In this document: positions 45,307 through 54,569 of the stretch, piece after piece | Position numbering within the stretch: position 1 is the first letter of the stretch | How the letters are laid out: each line of letters opens with the position of its first letter | Notes under the pieces: model-generated | Database searches by the model: none | Seen by the model: the letters and a program-made list of their open reading frames with translations, nothing else | Told to the model about the DNA's origin: nothing | Position numbers and translations under genes: made by a program | Source: Streptomyces katrae | Lineage (GTDB): Bacteria > Actinomycetota > Actinomycetes > Streptomycetales > Streptomycetaceae | Assembly (NCBI RefSeq): GCF_002028425.1 | Contig: NZ_CP020042.1 | Span: 5,493,560-5,557,559 of the forward strand | Direction: 5' to 3' | Length of the DNA: 64,000 nt

Positions 45307-45508
45307 CGCGGCGCCCCCGGCGGGCGGTGGTGGTGATCCTCCCCGCTCGGAGGCGTCGCGGGCATGTGGCACAATGGGCAGCTGTACTCGACAGTCGCAC
45401 AGGACCCCTCTCTCCTCCGGCTGACGCGTCCATCGGGCACCCGAGTACCGCAACCCCACGTGGCATCTCAAGTGCCCAACCACGTCAAGTTCAGGAGACA
45501 CCACTCCA

Positions 45509-45946
45509 GTGGCAGTCAAGATCAAGCTCAAGCGCCTCGGTAAGATCCGCTCCCCTCACTACCGCATCGTCGTCGCCGACGCCCGCACCCGCCGGGACGG
45601 CCGCGCGATCGAGGAGATCGGCATCTACCAGCCGACGTACAACCCCTCGCGCATCGAGGTCAACGCCGAGCGCGCGCAGTACTGGCTCTCCGTGGGCGCC
45701 CAGCCCACCGACGCCGTTCTCGCCATCCTGAAGCTCACCGGTGACTGGCAGGCGCACAAGGGCCTCCCGGCCCCCGCGCCGCTGCTGCAGCCGGCGACGA
45801 AGGAAGACAAGCGTCGCTCCTTCGACGAGTTCGCCAAGGCCCTCGAGGGCATCGGCGAGGCCAAGGGCGAGGCCATCACCCAGAAGAAGAAGGCCGACAA
45901 GAAGGCGGACGAGGCTGACGCCGCCGCCGAGTCGACCGAGGCCTGA
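45509..45946 (+). CDS. rpsP: 30S ribosomal protein S16
   Basis: This 145-residue small-subunit protein begins [20 protein letters not shown], the S16 signature, with a long acidic/lysine tail after residue 90 that is typical of actinobacteria. The GTG at 45509 follows AGGAG by 11 bases. The upstream 202 bases hold a possible -10 CACAAT (45370-45375) and a leader of about 130 bases. It heads the rpsP-khpA-rimM-trmD-rplS cluster, in which ribosomal proteins are joined with 16S and tRNA maturation enzymes. Confidence 0.96.
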   Translation: MAVKIKLKRLGKIRSPHYRIVVADARTRRDGRAIEEIGIYQPTYNPSRIEVNAERAQYWLSVGAQPTDAVLAILKLTGDWQAHKGLPAPAPLLQPATKEDKRRSFDEFAKALEGIGEAKGEAITQKKKADKKADEADAAAESTEA

Positions 45947-45948
45947 GC

Positions 45949-46188
45949 ATGCTCGAGGAGGCTCTTGAGCACCTCGTAAAGGGCATTGTGGACAACCCCG
46001 ACGACGTGCAGGTCGCCTCGCGCAACCTGCGCCGCGGGCAGGTGCTCGAGGTCCGGGTGCACCCCGAAGACCTCGGGAAGGTGATCGGCCGCAACGGCCG
46101 CACCGCGCGTGCACTGCGTACCGTCGTGGGCGCCATCGGCGGGCGGGGGATCCGCGTCGACCTCGTCGACGTGGACCAGGTCCGCTGA
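45949..46188 (+). CDS. khpA: KH-domain RNA-binding protein KhpA
   Basis: This 79-residue protein is a single KH domain ([20 protein letters not shown], with the GxxG loop GRNG). It starts two bases after the rpsP stop and is therefore translationally coupled. In Firmicutes KhpA pairs with KhpB/Jag and influences cell division and mRNA levels. A jag homologue is expected elsewhere in the genome. A long hairpin follows before rimM. Confidence 0.92.
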   Translation: MLEEALEHLVKGIVDNPDDVQVASRNLRRGQVLEVRVHPEDLGKVIGRNGRTARALRTVVGAIGGRGIRVDLVDVDQVR

Positions 46189-46205
46189 GCAGTTGAATCA
46201 CCGGC

Positions 46206-46243
46206 ACGGGCCGGGGAGGGCATACGTGCCCGCCCCGGCCCGT
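46206..46243 (+). terminator. hairpin between khpA and rimM
   Basis: ACGGGCCGGGG (46206-46216) pairs with CCCCGGCCCGT (46233-46243), and inside it GGGCA pairs with TGCCC. It may attenuate read-through or act as an RNA processing site rather than stop transcription fully. Confidence 0.55.
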
Positions 46244-46273
46244 CGTCGTCTGGACACGAGAGGCACAAACACA

Positions 46274-46867
46274 GTGGAGCTGGTAGTCGCGCGGATCGGC
46301 CGCGCCCACGGCATCAAGGGTGAGGTCACCGTCGAGGTGCGCACGGACGAGCCCGAGCTGCGGCTCAGCCCCGGCGCCGTGCTCCGCACCGACCCGGCGT
46401 CGGTGGGTCCCCTGACCATCGAGACGGGCCGGGTGCACAGCGGCCGCCTCATGCTGCGGTTCGCGGGCGTCAAGGACCGCACCGCGGCCGAGGCGCTGCG
46501 CAACACCCTCCTCATCGCGGACGTGGACCCCACGGAGCTGCCGGAGGAGGAGGACGAGTACTACGACCACCAGCTGATGGACCTGGACGTCGTGCTGGAG
46601 GACGGCACCGAGATCGGCCGGATCACCGAGATCTCCCACCTGCCCTCGCAGGACCTCTTCATCGTCGAGCGCCCGGACGGCTCCGAGGTGATGATCCCCT
46701 TCGTCGAGGAGATCGTCGCGGAGATCGACCTGGAGGAGCAGCGCTGCGTCATCACGCCGCCGCCGGGGCTGATCGACGACCGCGCCGAGGTCGCCTCCGC
46801 GCGTGACGCCGAGGCCGAGGCCGAGGCCGCCGGCTCGGAGGCCGCGCGCACCGGGGACGACGCCTGA
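46274..46867 (+). CDS. rimM: ribosome maturation factor RimM
   Basis: This 197-residue protein assists late maturation of the 30S head and binds S19. [19 protein letters not shown] is the N-terminal signature, and the PRC-barrel half contains [16 protein letters not shown] and [21 protein letters not shown]. The GTG at 46274 is preferred because it starts this domain. The acidic Ala/Glu tail after residue 170 is non-conserved. The stop overlaps the trmD ATG by one base (TGATG), so the pair is translationally coupled. Confidence 0.95.
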   Translation: MELVVARIGRAHGIKGEVTVEVRTDEPELRLSPGAVLRTDPASVGPLTIETGRVHSGRLMLRFAGVKDRTAAEALRNTLLIADVDPTELPEEEDEYYDHQLMDLDVVLEDGTEIGRITEISHLPSQDLFIVERPDGSEVMIPFVEEIVAEIDLEEQRCVITPPPGLIDDRAEVASARDAEAEAEAAGSEAARTGDDA

Positions 46868-47688
46868 TGCGGCTCGACGTCGTCACGATCTTCCCCGAGT
46901 ACCTGGAGCCCCTGAACGTCTCCCTCGTCGGCAAGGCGCGGGCCCGCGGGCAGCTCGACGTCCACGTGCACGACCTGCGGGACTGGACGTACGACCGGCA
47001 CAACACGGTCGACGACACCCCGTACGGCGGCGGCCCGGGCATGGTCATGAAGACCGAGCCGTGGGGCGAGGCCCTGGACGCGGCGCTGGCCGCCGGCTAC
47101 GAGTCCGGCGCGCACGGCCCCGTCATGGTCGTCCCCACCCCCAGCGGCCGGCCGTTCACCCAGGAACTGGCCGTCGAGCTCTCCGAGCGCCCGTGGCTCA
47201 TCTTCACCCCCGCCCGGTACGAGGGCATCGACCGCCGCGTCATCGACGAGTACGCCACGCGCATGCCCGTCTACGAGGTCTCCATCGGCGACTACGTGCT
47301 GGCGGGCGGAGAGGCGGCCGTCCTGGTCGTCACCGAGGCCGTGGCCCGGCTGCTGCCCGGGGTCCTCGGCAACGCCGAATCGCACCGCGACGACTCCTTC
47401 GCCCCCGGCGAGATGGCCAACCTGCTGGAAGGCCCCGTCTACACCAAGCCCCCGCGGTGGCGCGGGCGGGAGATCCCCGAGGTGCTGCTGAGCGGCCACC
47501 ACGGGAAGATCGCCCGCTGGCGCCGGGACGAGGCCTTCCGGCGCACCGCGCAGAACCGGCCCGACCTGATCGAGCGCTGCGAGGCCTCCGGCTTCGACAA
47601 GAAGGACCGCGAGATCCTGAGCATCCTCGGCTGGAAACCATCCGGAGACGGCCGATTTTGGCGCAGGCCGGAGGTCGTGGAAGAATAG
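46867..47688 (+). CDS. trmD: tRNA (guanine37-N1)-methyltransferase
   Basis: This 273-residue SPOUT enzyme makes m1G37, which prevents frameshifting. [16 protein letters not shown] starts the protein, DDTPYGGGPGMVMK and the knot region IGDYVLAGGEAAVLV are intact, and RWRGREIPEVLLSGHHGKI is the C-terminal signature. It begins at the ATG overlapping the rimM stop. The gap to rplS is 132 bases and contains a hairpin CCCCTG-CCA-CAGGGG (47713-47727). Length is slightly above the usual 240-260 residues. Confidence 0.95.
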   Translation: MRLDVVTIFPEYLEPLNVSLVGKARARGQLDVHVHDLRDWTYDRHNTVDDTPYGGGPGMVMKTEPWGEALDAALAAGYESGAHGPVMVVPTPSGRPFTQELAVELSERPWLIFTPARYEGIDRRVIDEYATRMPVYEVSIGDYVLAGGEAAVLVVTEAVARLLPGVLGNAESHRDDSFAPGEMANLLEGPVYTKPPRWRGREIPEVLLSGHHGKIARWRRDEAFRRTAQNRPDLIERCEASGFDKKDREILSILGWKPSGDGRFWRRPEVVEE

Positions 47689-47820
47689 GCGGCTGCTGTG
47701 TGCTCGCGGACGCCCCTGCCACAGGGGGATCGTCGTCCGCCGGGTGACACGGCTCTCGAATTCTCTACGGAAACCCGCACCGGCGACCTGTGGCGTCGTG
47801 CGAAGAAAGCAGACGAACTC

Positions 47821-48171
47821 ATGTCTCACCTGCTCGATGGCGTCAACTCCGCCTCCCTGCGTACGGACGTCCCGGCCTTCCGCCCGGGTGACACGATCAA
47901 CGTGCACGTCCGCGTGATCGAGGGCAACCGCTCCCGTATCCAGCAGTTCAAGGGTGTTGTCATCCGCCGCCAGGGCTCCGGCGTCTCGGAGACCTTCACG
48001 GTCCGCAAGGTCTCCTTCAGCGTCGGCGTGGAGCGTACCTTCCCGGTCCACTCCCCGATCTTCGAGAAGATCGAGCTCGTCACCCGCGGTGACGTGCGTC
48101 GCGCCAAGCTGTACTTCCTCCGTGAGCTCCGCGGCAAGGCCGCGAAGATCAAGGAGAAGCGCGACCGCTGA
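47821..48171 (+). CDS. rplS: 50S ribosomal protein L19
   Basis: This 116-residue protein starts [18 protein letters not shown] and contains [21 protein letters not shown] and [21 protein letters not shown], typical of L19. The ATG at 47821 is the family start. The long space after trmD with a hairpin suggests a regulated leader. Signal peptidase genes follow 44 bases later, with their own -10-like TAGGCT (48202-48207). Confidence 0.96.
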   Translation: MSHLLDGVNSASLRTDVPAFRPGDTINVHVRVIEGNRSRIQQFKGVVIRRQGSGVSETFTVRKVSFSVGVERTFPVHSPIFEKIELVTRGDVRRAKLYFLRELRGKAAKIKEKRDR

Positions 48172-48215
48172 TCTCCTCTCCGGGTCCACGGGAAGGCCGG
48201 ATAGGCTCCACCCCG

Positions 48216-48941
48216 ATGGACACCGAAGCAGAGCTCACACAGCGCGGCCACTCCTCTCCCGAACAGGGGGAGGGGCGGTCGCGCTCTGCTGTTTCCAGGT
48301 CCTGGCGGCGGGCCGGGGTGCTCGGCGTGGTCTGCACGGTCTTCCTGCTGCTGGTCGCCAACCTCGTGGTCCAGCCCTTCCTGATCCCGAGCCGTTCCAT
48401 GGAGCCGACCCTGGAGGTCGGCGACCGGATCCTGGTGAACAAGCTGGCGTACCGTTTCGGCGCGACGCCGCAGCGCGGGGACGTGGTGGTCTTCGACGGC
48501 ACCGGGTCCTTCGTACGGGAACCCGCCCGCGGCAACCCGGTCGGCGACGCCCTGCACGGGGCCGCCTCGGCGCTGGGGCTGGCCGATCCCTCCGACACCG
48601 ACTTCGTGAAGCGGGTCGTGGGAGTCGGCGGGGACGACGTGGTGTGCTGCGACGCGGGCGGCCGGATCCAGGTCAACGGGGTGCCCGTGGCGGAGCCGTA
48701 CCTGTACCCCGGGGACACCCCCTCGGAGGTGCCCTTCCGGATCGTCGTCCCGCTGGGGACCCTGTGGGTGATGGGCGACCACCGTTCCCAGTCCCGGGAC
48801 TCGCGGGACCACCTCGGCGAGCCGGGCGGGGGGATGGTGCCGGTGGAGAAGGTGATCGGGCGGGCCGACTGGATCGGCTGGCCGGCGTCCCGCTGGGGCT
48901 CCCTGCCGCCGGCGCCCGCCACCGGGGGCCCGCATGGGTAG
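48216..48941 (+). CDS. sipW: type I signal peptidase (SipW-type)
   Basis: This 241-residue membrane protease removes signal peptides. One N-terminal membrane helix (residues about 33-52) precedes the catalytic Ser61 in PSRSMEPTL, and the catalytic Lys is 132 in DFVKRVVGVGGD. Box E reads MGDHRSQSRDSRDH. No C-terminal membrane helix is seen, unlike the third and fourth copies. The next gene starts within its last eight bases. In Streptomyces coelicolor and S. lividans the four adjacent paralogues are named SipW, X, Y and Z; the naming here follows gene order. Confidence 0.9.
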   Translation: MDTEAELTQRGHSSPEQGEGRSRSAVSRSWRRAGVLGVVCTVFLLLVANLVVQPFLIPSRSMEPTLEVGDRILVNKLAYRFGATPQRGDVVVFDGTGSFVREPARGNPVGDALHGAASALGLADPSDTDFVKRVVGVGGDDVVCCDAGGRIQVNGVPVAEPYLYPGDTPSEVPFRIVVPLGTLWVMGDHRSQSRDSRDHLGEPGGGMVPVEKVIGRADWIGWPASRWGSLPPAPATGGPHG

Positions 48942-49749
48942 CCGGGGGCGCCCGCCGGCGCCTGCCGAGGGCGGGGGGCGGGCCCAGCGGCGCCGGATGG
49001 CGCGCAAGCTGCGCCGGCGCCGGCGCACCCGGCGGGTCGGCGAGCTGCCGCTGCTGGTGGCGGTGGCCCTGTGCATAGCCCTTCTCCTCAAGACCTTCCT
49101 GGTCCAGGCGTTCTTCATCCCGTCCGGCTCGATGGAGCAGACGATCCGGATCGGCGACCGGGTGCTGGTGGACAAGCTGACCCCGTGGTTCGGCTCCAAG
49201 GTCGAGCGGGGGGACGTCGTCGTCTTCAAGGACCCCGGAGGATGGCTCAAGGGCGAGGCGGCGCGGCCGGCCCCGGACCCGGCCGGCGTGAAGCAGATCA
49301 AGCAGACCCTGACCTTCATCGGCCTGCTGCCCTCCGCCGACGAGCAGGACCTGATCAAGCGCGTCATCGGCATCGGCGGCGACACCGTGGCCTGCTGTGA
49401 CAACCGGGGGCGGGTGACCGTCAACGGCCGTCCGCTCGATGAGCCTTACGTGTCACCCGGGAACTCGCCCTCCGACATCCCCTTCGAGGTGCACGTCCCC
49501 GCCGGGCGGCTCTTCGTGATGGGCGACCACCGGGCCAACTCGGCCGACTCCCGCTACCACCTCGACGAGGCGTTCGACGGCACCATCGACGAGAAGGGCG
49601 TGGTGGGACAGGCCGTGGTGATCGCCTGGCCGTTCGGGCACTGGCGCCGGCTGGAGCAGCCCGCGACCTTCCTCGACGTTCCGGACCCGGTCCGCACCGG
49701 GCGGCGGCAGCGGCCCGGCCGTCGCCGCCGGGGCACCGCGTTCGCATAG
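48934..49749 (+). CDS. sipX: type I signal peptidase (SipX-type)
   Basis: This 271-residue paralogue has a very basic N-terminus (RRRRRTRR), a membrane helix at about residues 39-58, catalytic Ser66 in PSGSMEQTI and Lys142 in DLIKRVIGIGGD. Box E is MGDHRANSADSRYH. The C-terminus is Arg-rich without a clear membrane segment. The ATG at 48934 overlaps the previous gene by eight bases, so translation is coupled. About 104 bases separate it from the third copy. Confidence 0.9.
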   Translation: MGSRGRPPAPAEGGGRAQRRRMARKLRRRRRTRRVGELPLLVAVALCIALLLKTFLVQAFFIPSGSMEQTIRIGDRVLVDKLTPWFGSKVERGDVVVFKDPGGWLKGEAARPAPDPAGVKQIKQTLTFIGLLPSADEQDLIKRVIGIGGDTVACCDNRGRVTVNGRPLDEPYVSPGNSPSDIPFEVHVPAGRLFVMGDHRANSADSRYHLDEAFDGTIDEKGVVGQAVVIAWPFGHWRRLEQPATFLDVPDPVRTGRRQRPGRRRRGTAFA

Positions 49750-49853
49750 TGTGTTCCCGGTCTCCCGCGCCTTAGGGAACTCCCGCTCGTTAAGGGAGGG
49801 GAGGGCCCGCTCCCGATCCGGCGCGGGCGGTCGTTTCCGAGTGAGGAGTGGAT

Positions 49854-50759
49854 GTGGGGGATGTGGCGGTAGGCGCTCGATCCGGACGCGACGAGGGCGA
49901 GGAGCGGCCGGACGATGCCGTCACGCACGACACCGACGAGGCGGCTGCGGAGGAGAGGCAGCACCGTTCCTTCTGGAAGGAGCTCCCGCTCCTCATCGGC
50001 ATCGCCCTGGTGCTGGCCCTGCTGATCAAGACCTTCCTGGTCCAGGCGTTCTCGATCCCGTCCGACTCGATGCAGAACACCCTGCAGCGCGGTGACCGGG
50101 TGCTGGTGGACAAGCTGACCCCCTGGTTCGGCTCGGAGCCCGAGCGCGGCGAGGTCGTCGTCTTCCACGACCCCGCGCACTGGCTGGAGGGGGAGCCCAC
50201 CCCGGAGCCCAATGTCGTGCAGAAGGTCCTCAGCTGGATCGGCCTGATGCCGTCCGCCGAGGAGAAGGACCTGATCAAGCGGACCATCGCCATCGGCGGG
50301 GACACCGTGGAGTGCAAGCGGGGCGGCCCGGTCGTGGTCAACGGCAAGCCGCTGGACGAGCCCTACATCTTCCCCGGCAACACCCCCTGCGACGACGCGC
50401 CGTTCGGGCCGGTCACCGTGCCCAAGGGCAAGATCTGGGTGATGGGCGACCACCGTCAGAACTCCCAGGACTCCCGCTACCACATGCAGGACTCCACCCA
50501 GGGCTTCGTACCCGTCAAGGACGTCGTCGGGCGGGCCGTCGTCGTCGCCTGGCCGGTCACCCGCTGGGCCACCCTGCCGGTCCCGGACACCTTCGACCAG
50601 AAGGGCATCGACAAGCAGCTCCCGGCGCCCCGGCACTCGCCGCAGGCCTCCGGCCCCGGCGTGGCCGACGTCAACTCGGCGGCCCTGGGGCTCGTGGGCG
50701 CCGTGCCCCTCGTCCTGTGGCGCCGCAGGAGGCTGACCCAGGGCTCTACCGCCCGGTAG
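49854..50759 (+). CDS. sipY: type I signal peptidase (SipY-type)
   Basis: This 301-residue paralogue has an acidic N-terminus, a membrane helix at about residues 44-64, catalytic Ser72 in PSDSMQNTL and Lys142 in DLIKRTIAIGGD, with MGDHRQNSQDSRYH as box E. A second membrane helix near the C-terminus (ALGLVGAVPLVLW) is followed by RRRR, giving two anchors. GTG 49854 is preferred to GTG 49848 because GAGGAG ends right at the latter. In S. lividans SipY is the major enzyme, which I infer may hold here. Confidence 0.9.
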   Translation: MGDVAVGARSGRDEGEERPDDAVTHDTDEAAAEERQHRSFWKELPLLIGIALVLALLIKTFLVQAFSIPSDSMQNTLQRGDRVLVDKLTPWFGSEPERGEVVVFHDPAHWLEGEPTPEPNVVQKVLSWIGLMPSAEEKDLIKRTIAIGGDTVECKRGGPVVVNGKPLDEPYIFPGNTPCDDAPFGPVTVPKGKIWVMGDHRQNSQDSRYHMQDSTQGFVPVKDVVGRAVVVAWPVTRWATLPVPDTFDQKGIDKQLPAPRHSPQASGPGVADVNSAALGLVGAVPLVLWRRRRLTQGSTAR

Positions 50760-50819
50760 GGTGCCGCCCAGGCCGGCCATCGCCGGGTGGTGGCCATCTC
50801 CGGGTATGGGGGCGCACCA

Positions 50820-51581
50820 ATGGGCGGAACACAGGCAATACGCGCGAGCGGCAGAGACGGCCGCGGCGGCCTCGGCAACACGTTGTCGGGCATCGCCGTG
50901 GCCATCGGTTTCGCGCTCTTCCTCGGCGGCTTCGTCTGGGGGGCGCTGGTGTACCAGCCCTACACGGTGCCGACGAACTCCATGGTCCCCACCGTGCAGC
51001 CCGGTGACCGGGTGCTGGCGCAGCGGATCGGCGGCGCCGAGGTGCACCGCGGGGACGTGGTCGTCTTCAAGGACGCCCAGTGGAGCGACTCGCCCATGGT
51101 CAAGCGGGTCGTGGCCGTCGGCGGCGACACCGTCGGCTGCTGCGGGCAGGGCGGCAGGCTGACCGTGAACGGAAAGCCGCTGGAGGAGCCCTACGTGGAC
51201 CGGGCCGGGCACGACGCGCTGGCCGCGGGGACGACGAACTTCGAGGTCAGGGTGCCCGAGGGCAACCTCTTCCTGATGGGCGACCGGCGCTCGGGCTCCC
51301 TGGACTCGCGGGCCCACCTCCAGGACGCCGGCCAGGGGACCGTGCCCCGGTCGGCCGTCGAGGCCCGGGTCGACGCGCTGGCGTGGCCGAACCCGGGGAT
51401 GCTGGACCGGCCGCAGGCGTTCGCCGCCCTGCCCGGCGGGACCTCGCAGCCCGGGCCGCTGCGGCTCCAGGTGGCCGCGGTGGTGGCCGGTGCCGCCCTC
51501 GTCGTCCTGGGGGCCGCCTACGGGCCGGTCGCCCGGGTGCTGGGGCGGGGACGGTCGCGGGGGCGCTCCGGTGGACGCTGA
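50820..51581 (+). CDS. sipZ: type I signal peptidase (SipZ-type)
   Basis: This 253-residue paralogue has a membrane helix at about residues 23-43, catalytic Ser54 in PTNSMVPTV and Lys95 in MVKRVVAVGGD, with a diverged box E (MGDRRSGSLDSRAH). A C-terminal helix (AAVVAGAALVVLGAAYG) is followed by an Arg-rich end. The extracytoplasmic domain is shorter than in the other three. The ATG at 50820 is used. The Nudix gene starts inside its last 11 bases, so these two are coupled. Confidence 0.88.
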   Translation: MGGTQAIRASGRDGRGGLGNTLSGIAVAIGFALFLGGFVWGALVYQPYTVPTNSMVPTVQPGDRVLAQRIGGAEVHRGDVVVFKDAQWSDSPMVKRVVAVGGDTVGCCGQGGRLTVNGKPLEEPYVDRAGHDALAAGTTNFEVRVPEGNLFLMGDRRSGSLDSRAHLQDAGQGTVPRSAVEARVDALAWPNPGMLDRPQAFAALPGGTSQPGPLRLQVAAVVAGAALVVLGAAYGPVARVLGRGRSRGRSGGR

Positions 51582-52074
51582 GCGGGGCGAGCGCCCGCCG
51601 CGGAAGGTGTCCCGGGTGATCCTGCTGGACCCCGACGACCGGATCCTGCTGCTGCACGGCTTCGAGCCGGACGACCCCCGCGAGACGTGGTGGTTCACCC
51701 CGGGCGGCGGGCTGGAGGGCGACGAGACCCGCGAGCAGGCCGCGCTGCGCGAACTCGCGGAGGAGACCGGGATCACCGAGGTGGAGCTGGGGCCCGTGCT
51801 GTGGCACCGCTACTGCTCCTTCCCCTTCGACGGCAGGCGCTGGGAGCAGGACGAGTGGTACTTCCTGGCCCGGACCGCCCAGACCGGGACCGCCCCGGCC
51901 GGGCTCACCGAGCTGGAGCGGCGCAGCGTCACCGGGGCGAGGTGGTGGACCTCCGAGGAACTTCTCGCGGCCCGTGAGACGGTGTACCCGACCAAGCTCG
52001 CCGGGCTGCTGAGGACGCTGCTCGACGACGGTCCCCCGGATGCTCCGGTGGTCCTGCCCCCGGAAATCGTTTAG
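51571..52074 (+). CDS. Nudix hydrolase
   Basis: This 167-residue protein carries an intact Nudix box, G-x5-E-x7-REUxEExGU, seen as GGLEGDETREQAAL followed by RELAEETGI. Such enzymes cleave nucleoside diphosphate derivatives; the substrate cannot be read. It starts at the GTG at 51571 within the end of sipZ. VSRVILLDPDDRILLLHG is the first strand of the fold. It is followed by the DUF2469 gene after 55 bases. Confidence 0.9.
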   Translation: MDAERGERPPRKVSRVILLDPDDRILLLHGFEPDDPRETWWFTPGGGLEGDETREQAALRELAEETGITEVELGPVLWHRYCSFPFDGRRWEQDEWYFLARTAQTGTAPAGLTELERRSVTGARWWTSEELLAARETVYPTKLAGLLRTLLDDGPPDAPVVLPPEIV

Positions 52075-52129
52075 GGGTGCACGGCGCTGGCGCACAATAG
52101 GGGGACGCACGGCTGAAGGGGAACATGCC

Positions 52130-52438
52130 ATGAGCGCCGAGGACCTCGAGAAGTACGAGACCGAGATGGAGCTGAAGCTCTATCGGGAGTACCGCGACGT
52201 CGTCGGGCTGTTCAAGTACGTGATCGAGACGGAACGCCGTTTCTACCTCACCAACGACTACGAGATGCAGGTGCACTCGGTCCAGGGGGAGGTGTTCTTC
52301 GAGGTCACGATGGCCGACGCCTGGGTCTGGGACATGTACCGGCCCGCCCGCTTCGTCAAGCAGGTGAGGGTGCTGACCTTCAAGGACGTGAACATCGAGG
52401 AGCTCAACAAGAGCGACCTCGAACTGCCGGGCGGCTGA
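52130..52438 (+). CDS. DUF2469 family protein
   Basis: This 102-residue acidic protein starts MSAEDLEKYETEMELKLYREY and contains VIETERRFYLTNDYEMQVH and WVWDMYRPARFVKQVRV, the actinobacterial DUF2469 signature. Function is unknown. The ATG at 52130 follows GAAGGGGAA. A hairpin CTCACCC-GTGA-GGGTGAG lies 30 bases after the stop. In actinobacteria it commonly sits beside yraN and comM, as here. Confidence 0.9.
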   Translation: MSAEDLEKYETEMELKLYREYRDVVGLFKYVIETERRFYLTNDYEMQVHSVQGEVFFEVTMADAWVWDMYRPARFVKQVRVLTFKDVNIEELNKSDLELPGG

Positions 52439-52468
52439 GCCGGCCGAGGGGCCCTTCACGGCCCTCCT

Positions 52469-52486
52469 CTCACCCGTGAGGGTGAG
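52469..52486 (+). terminator. small hairpin with GNRA loop after the DUF2469 gene
   Basis: CTCACCC and GGGTGAG form a perfect 7-bp stem with the loop GTGA. No T-run follows. The stem sequence recurs upstream of the CAP gene. Confidence 0.45.
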
Positions 52487-52572
52487 CGCTCCCTCCACAA
52501 CGCCCGGGTTGTCCACCAAGATCCACTCGGTGGGCCGGGACGCGCGATCGTCGGTGCCGGAGGTGGTGCCGG

Positions 52573-52944
52573 ATGAACGCGAAGGGCGTGGCACGACAGG
52601 CATTGGGGCGCTACGGCGAGGAGCTCGCCGTACGGCGGCTCACCGAGTCGGGAATGACGGTGATCGCCCGGAACTGGCGGTGCCGGGGCGGGGAGATCGA
52701 CATCGTCGCGCGGGACGGGGACGCCCTCGTCGTGTGCGAGGTCAAGACCCGCCGCGCGGGGGACTTCGAACACCCCATGGCCGCCGTCCGGGCCGGCAAG
52801 GCCGAGCGGCTGCGCCGGCTCGCCGGGCGCTGGCTCGCCGACCACGGGGGGCCGCCGCCGGGCGGGGTGCGGATCGACCTGGTCGGGGTCCTGCTGCCCC
52901 GGCGCGGCGCGCCCGTGGTGGAGCATGTCAGGGGGGCCGCCTGA
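52573..52944 (+). CDS. UPF0102 (YraN) endonuclease-like protein
   Basis: This 123-residue protein has the YraN pattern: [14 protein letters not shown], then [17 protein letters not shown] and VVCEVKTRR, which correspond to the E-x-D...E-x-K core of Holliday-junction-resolvase-like folds. Activity of the family is not well established. The ATG at 52573 follows GGAGGTG by eight bases. The stop overlaps the comM ATG (TGATG), and dprA overlaps comM in turn, so yraN-comM-dprA is a coupled operon connected to DNA processing. Confidence 0.9.
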   Translation: MNAKGVARQALGRYGEELAVRRLTESGMTVIARNWRCRGGEIDIVARDGDALVVCEVKTRRAGDFEHPMAAVRAGKAERLRRLAGRWLADHGGPPPGGVRIDLVGVLLPRRGAPVVEHVRGAA

Positions 52945-54569
52945 TGGGGTTCGCGCGGACGTGCTCGGTGGCCCTGGTGGGCGTCGAGGGCGTCGTGGTG
53001 GAGGTCCAGGCCGACCTCGAACCGGGCGTGGCGGCCTTCACCCTGGTGGGGCTGCCCGACAAGACCTTGGTCGAGAGCCGGGACCGGGTACGGGCCGCGG
53101 TGGTGAACTCCGGCGCGCCCTGGCCGCAGAAGAAGCTCACGGTCGGACTCAGCCCGGCCTCCGTCCCGAAGTCCGGGGCCCATTTCGACCTGGCCGTCGC
53201 GGCGGCCGTCCTGGGCGCCGCCGAGGTGCTCGACCCCGGGGCGATCGCCGACCTCGTGCTGATCGGGGAGCTGGGCCTGGACGGCCGGGTCCGCCCGGTG
53301 CGGGGGATCCTGCCGGCCGTGGTCGCCGCCGCCGAGGCGGGGTACCGGCAGGTGGTGGTGCCGCAGCAGTGCGCCGCCGAGGCCACCCTGGTCCCGGAGG
53401 TGTCGGTGCTGGGCGTGCGCAGCCTGCGGCAGCTGATCGCCGTGCTGACCGACGCACCGGTCCCCGAGGAGGACCCGCCGGAGGGGGAGGGGCGCCCCGA
53501 CCCGATGCTCGCCGGCCTGGTCCTGCCCGGCGCCGGACTGGGGGCGGGCCTGGCCCGGGGCGGGCAGGAGGGCCCGGACTTCCCCGACCTCGCCGACGTG
53601 GCCGGCCAGCACAGCGCCCGCCGGGCCCTGGTGGTGGCCGCCTCCGGGGGCCACCACCTCTTCCTCAGCGGGCCGCCGGGCGCCGGCAAGACGATGCTCG
53701 CCGAGCGGCTGCCCTGGATCCTGCCGCCGCTCACCCGACAGGACTCCCTGGAGGTGACGGCCGTCCACTCGGTCGCGGGAATCCTGCCGCCCGGCGAACC
53801 GCTCGTCTCCCGGCCCCCGTACTGCGCCCCCCACCACTCGGCGACCATGCAGTCCCTGGTCGGCGGCGGCGCCGGGATTCCCAGGCCCGGGGCGGTCTCC
53901 CTGGCCCACAAGGGGGTGCTCTTCCTGGACGAGGCGGCCGAGTTCAGCGGCAAGGTGCTGGACGCCCTGCGCCAGCCCCTCGAAGCCGGGCACGTGGTCA
54001 TCGCCCGGGCCGCCGGGGTGGTAAGGCTGCCCGCCCGCTTCCTGATGGTCCTCGCGGCCAACCCCTGCCCCTGCGGCCGGCACACCCTGAACGGGGCCGG
54101 CTGCGAATGCCCCTCCTCCGTGATCAGGCGCTACCAGGCCCGGCTGTCGGGCCCGCTGCTCGACCGGGTGGACCTGAGGGTCGAGGTGGAGCCGGTCACC
54201 CGCTCCGACCTGCTGGGCCGGGGCGGCCGGGGCGAGGCCACGCGGGTCGTCGCCGACCGGGTCCGGGAGGCCCGCGAGCGGGCCGCCGCCCGGTACGGGG
54301 GCACCCCCTGGCGGCTCAACGCCGAGGTGCCGGGACACGAGCTGCGCACCCGCTGGCCGGCCGGTCCCGGTGCCCTGGCACAGGCCGAGCGGGAGATGGA
54401 GCGCGGGCTGCTGACCGCCCGGGGGCTGGACCGGGTGCTCCGGGTCGCCTGGACCGTGGCCGACCTGCGCGGCCGCGACCGCCCGGAGGCGCTGGACGCG
54501 GCCGTGGCGCTGGAGCTGCGCACCGGGATCGCCCGCGGGGCGGCGCTGGCCCTGGGGAGTGGGCCGTGA
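52944..54569 (+). CDS. comM: YifB/ComM-family Mg-chelatase-like AAA+ ATPase
   Basis: This 541-residue protein starts with the Lon-like N-terminal part (GFARTCSVALVGVEGVVVEVQ; SPASVPKSGAHFDLAVAAAVL) and continues with an AAA+ domain: GPPGAGKTMLAERLPWILPP, FLDEAAEFSGKVLDALRQPLE and NPCPCGRHTLNGAGCECP. In Vibrio, ComM is a branch-migration helicase for natural transformation; in Streptomyces the role is unknown. It is coupled to yraN upstream and dprA downstream by overlapping starts. Length is normal. Confidence 0.93.
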   Translation: MGFARTCSVALVGVEGVVVEVQADLEPGVAAFTLVGLPDKTLVESRDRVRAAVVNSGAPWPQKKLTVGLSPASVPKSGAHFDLAVAAAVLGAAEVLDPGAIADLVLIGELGLDGRVRPVRGILPAVVAAAEAGYRQVVVPQQCAAEATLVPEVSVLGVRSLRQLIAVLTDAPVPEEDPPEGEGRPDPMLAGLVLPGAGLGAGLARGGQEGPDFPDLADVAGQHSARRALVVAASGGHHLFLSGPPGAGKTMLAERLPWILPPLTRQDSLEVTAVHSVAGILPPGEPLVSRPPYCAPHHSATMQSLVGGGAGIPRPGAVSLAHKGVLFLDEAAEFSGKVLDALRQPLEAGHVVIARAAGVVRLPARFLMVLAANPCPCGRHTLNGAGCECPSSVIRRYQARLSGPLLDRVDLRVEVEPVTRSDLLGRGGRGEATRVVADRVREARERAAARYGGTPWRLNAEVPGHELRTRWPAGPGALAQAEREMERGLLTARGLDRVLRVAWTVADLRGRDRPEALDAAVALELRTGIARGAALALGSGP

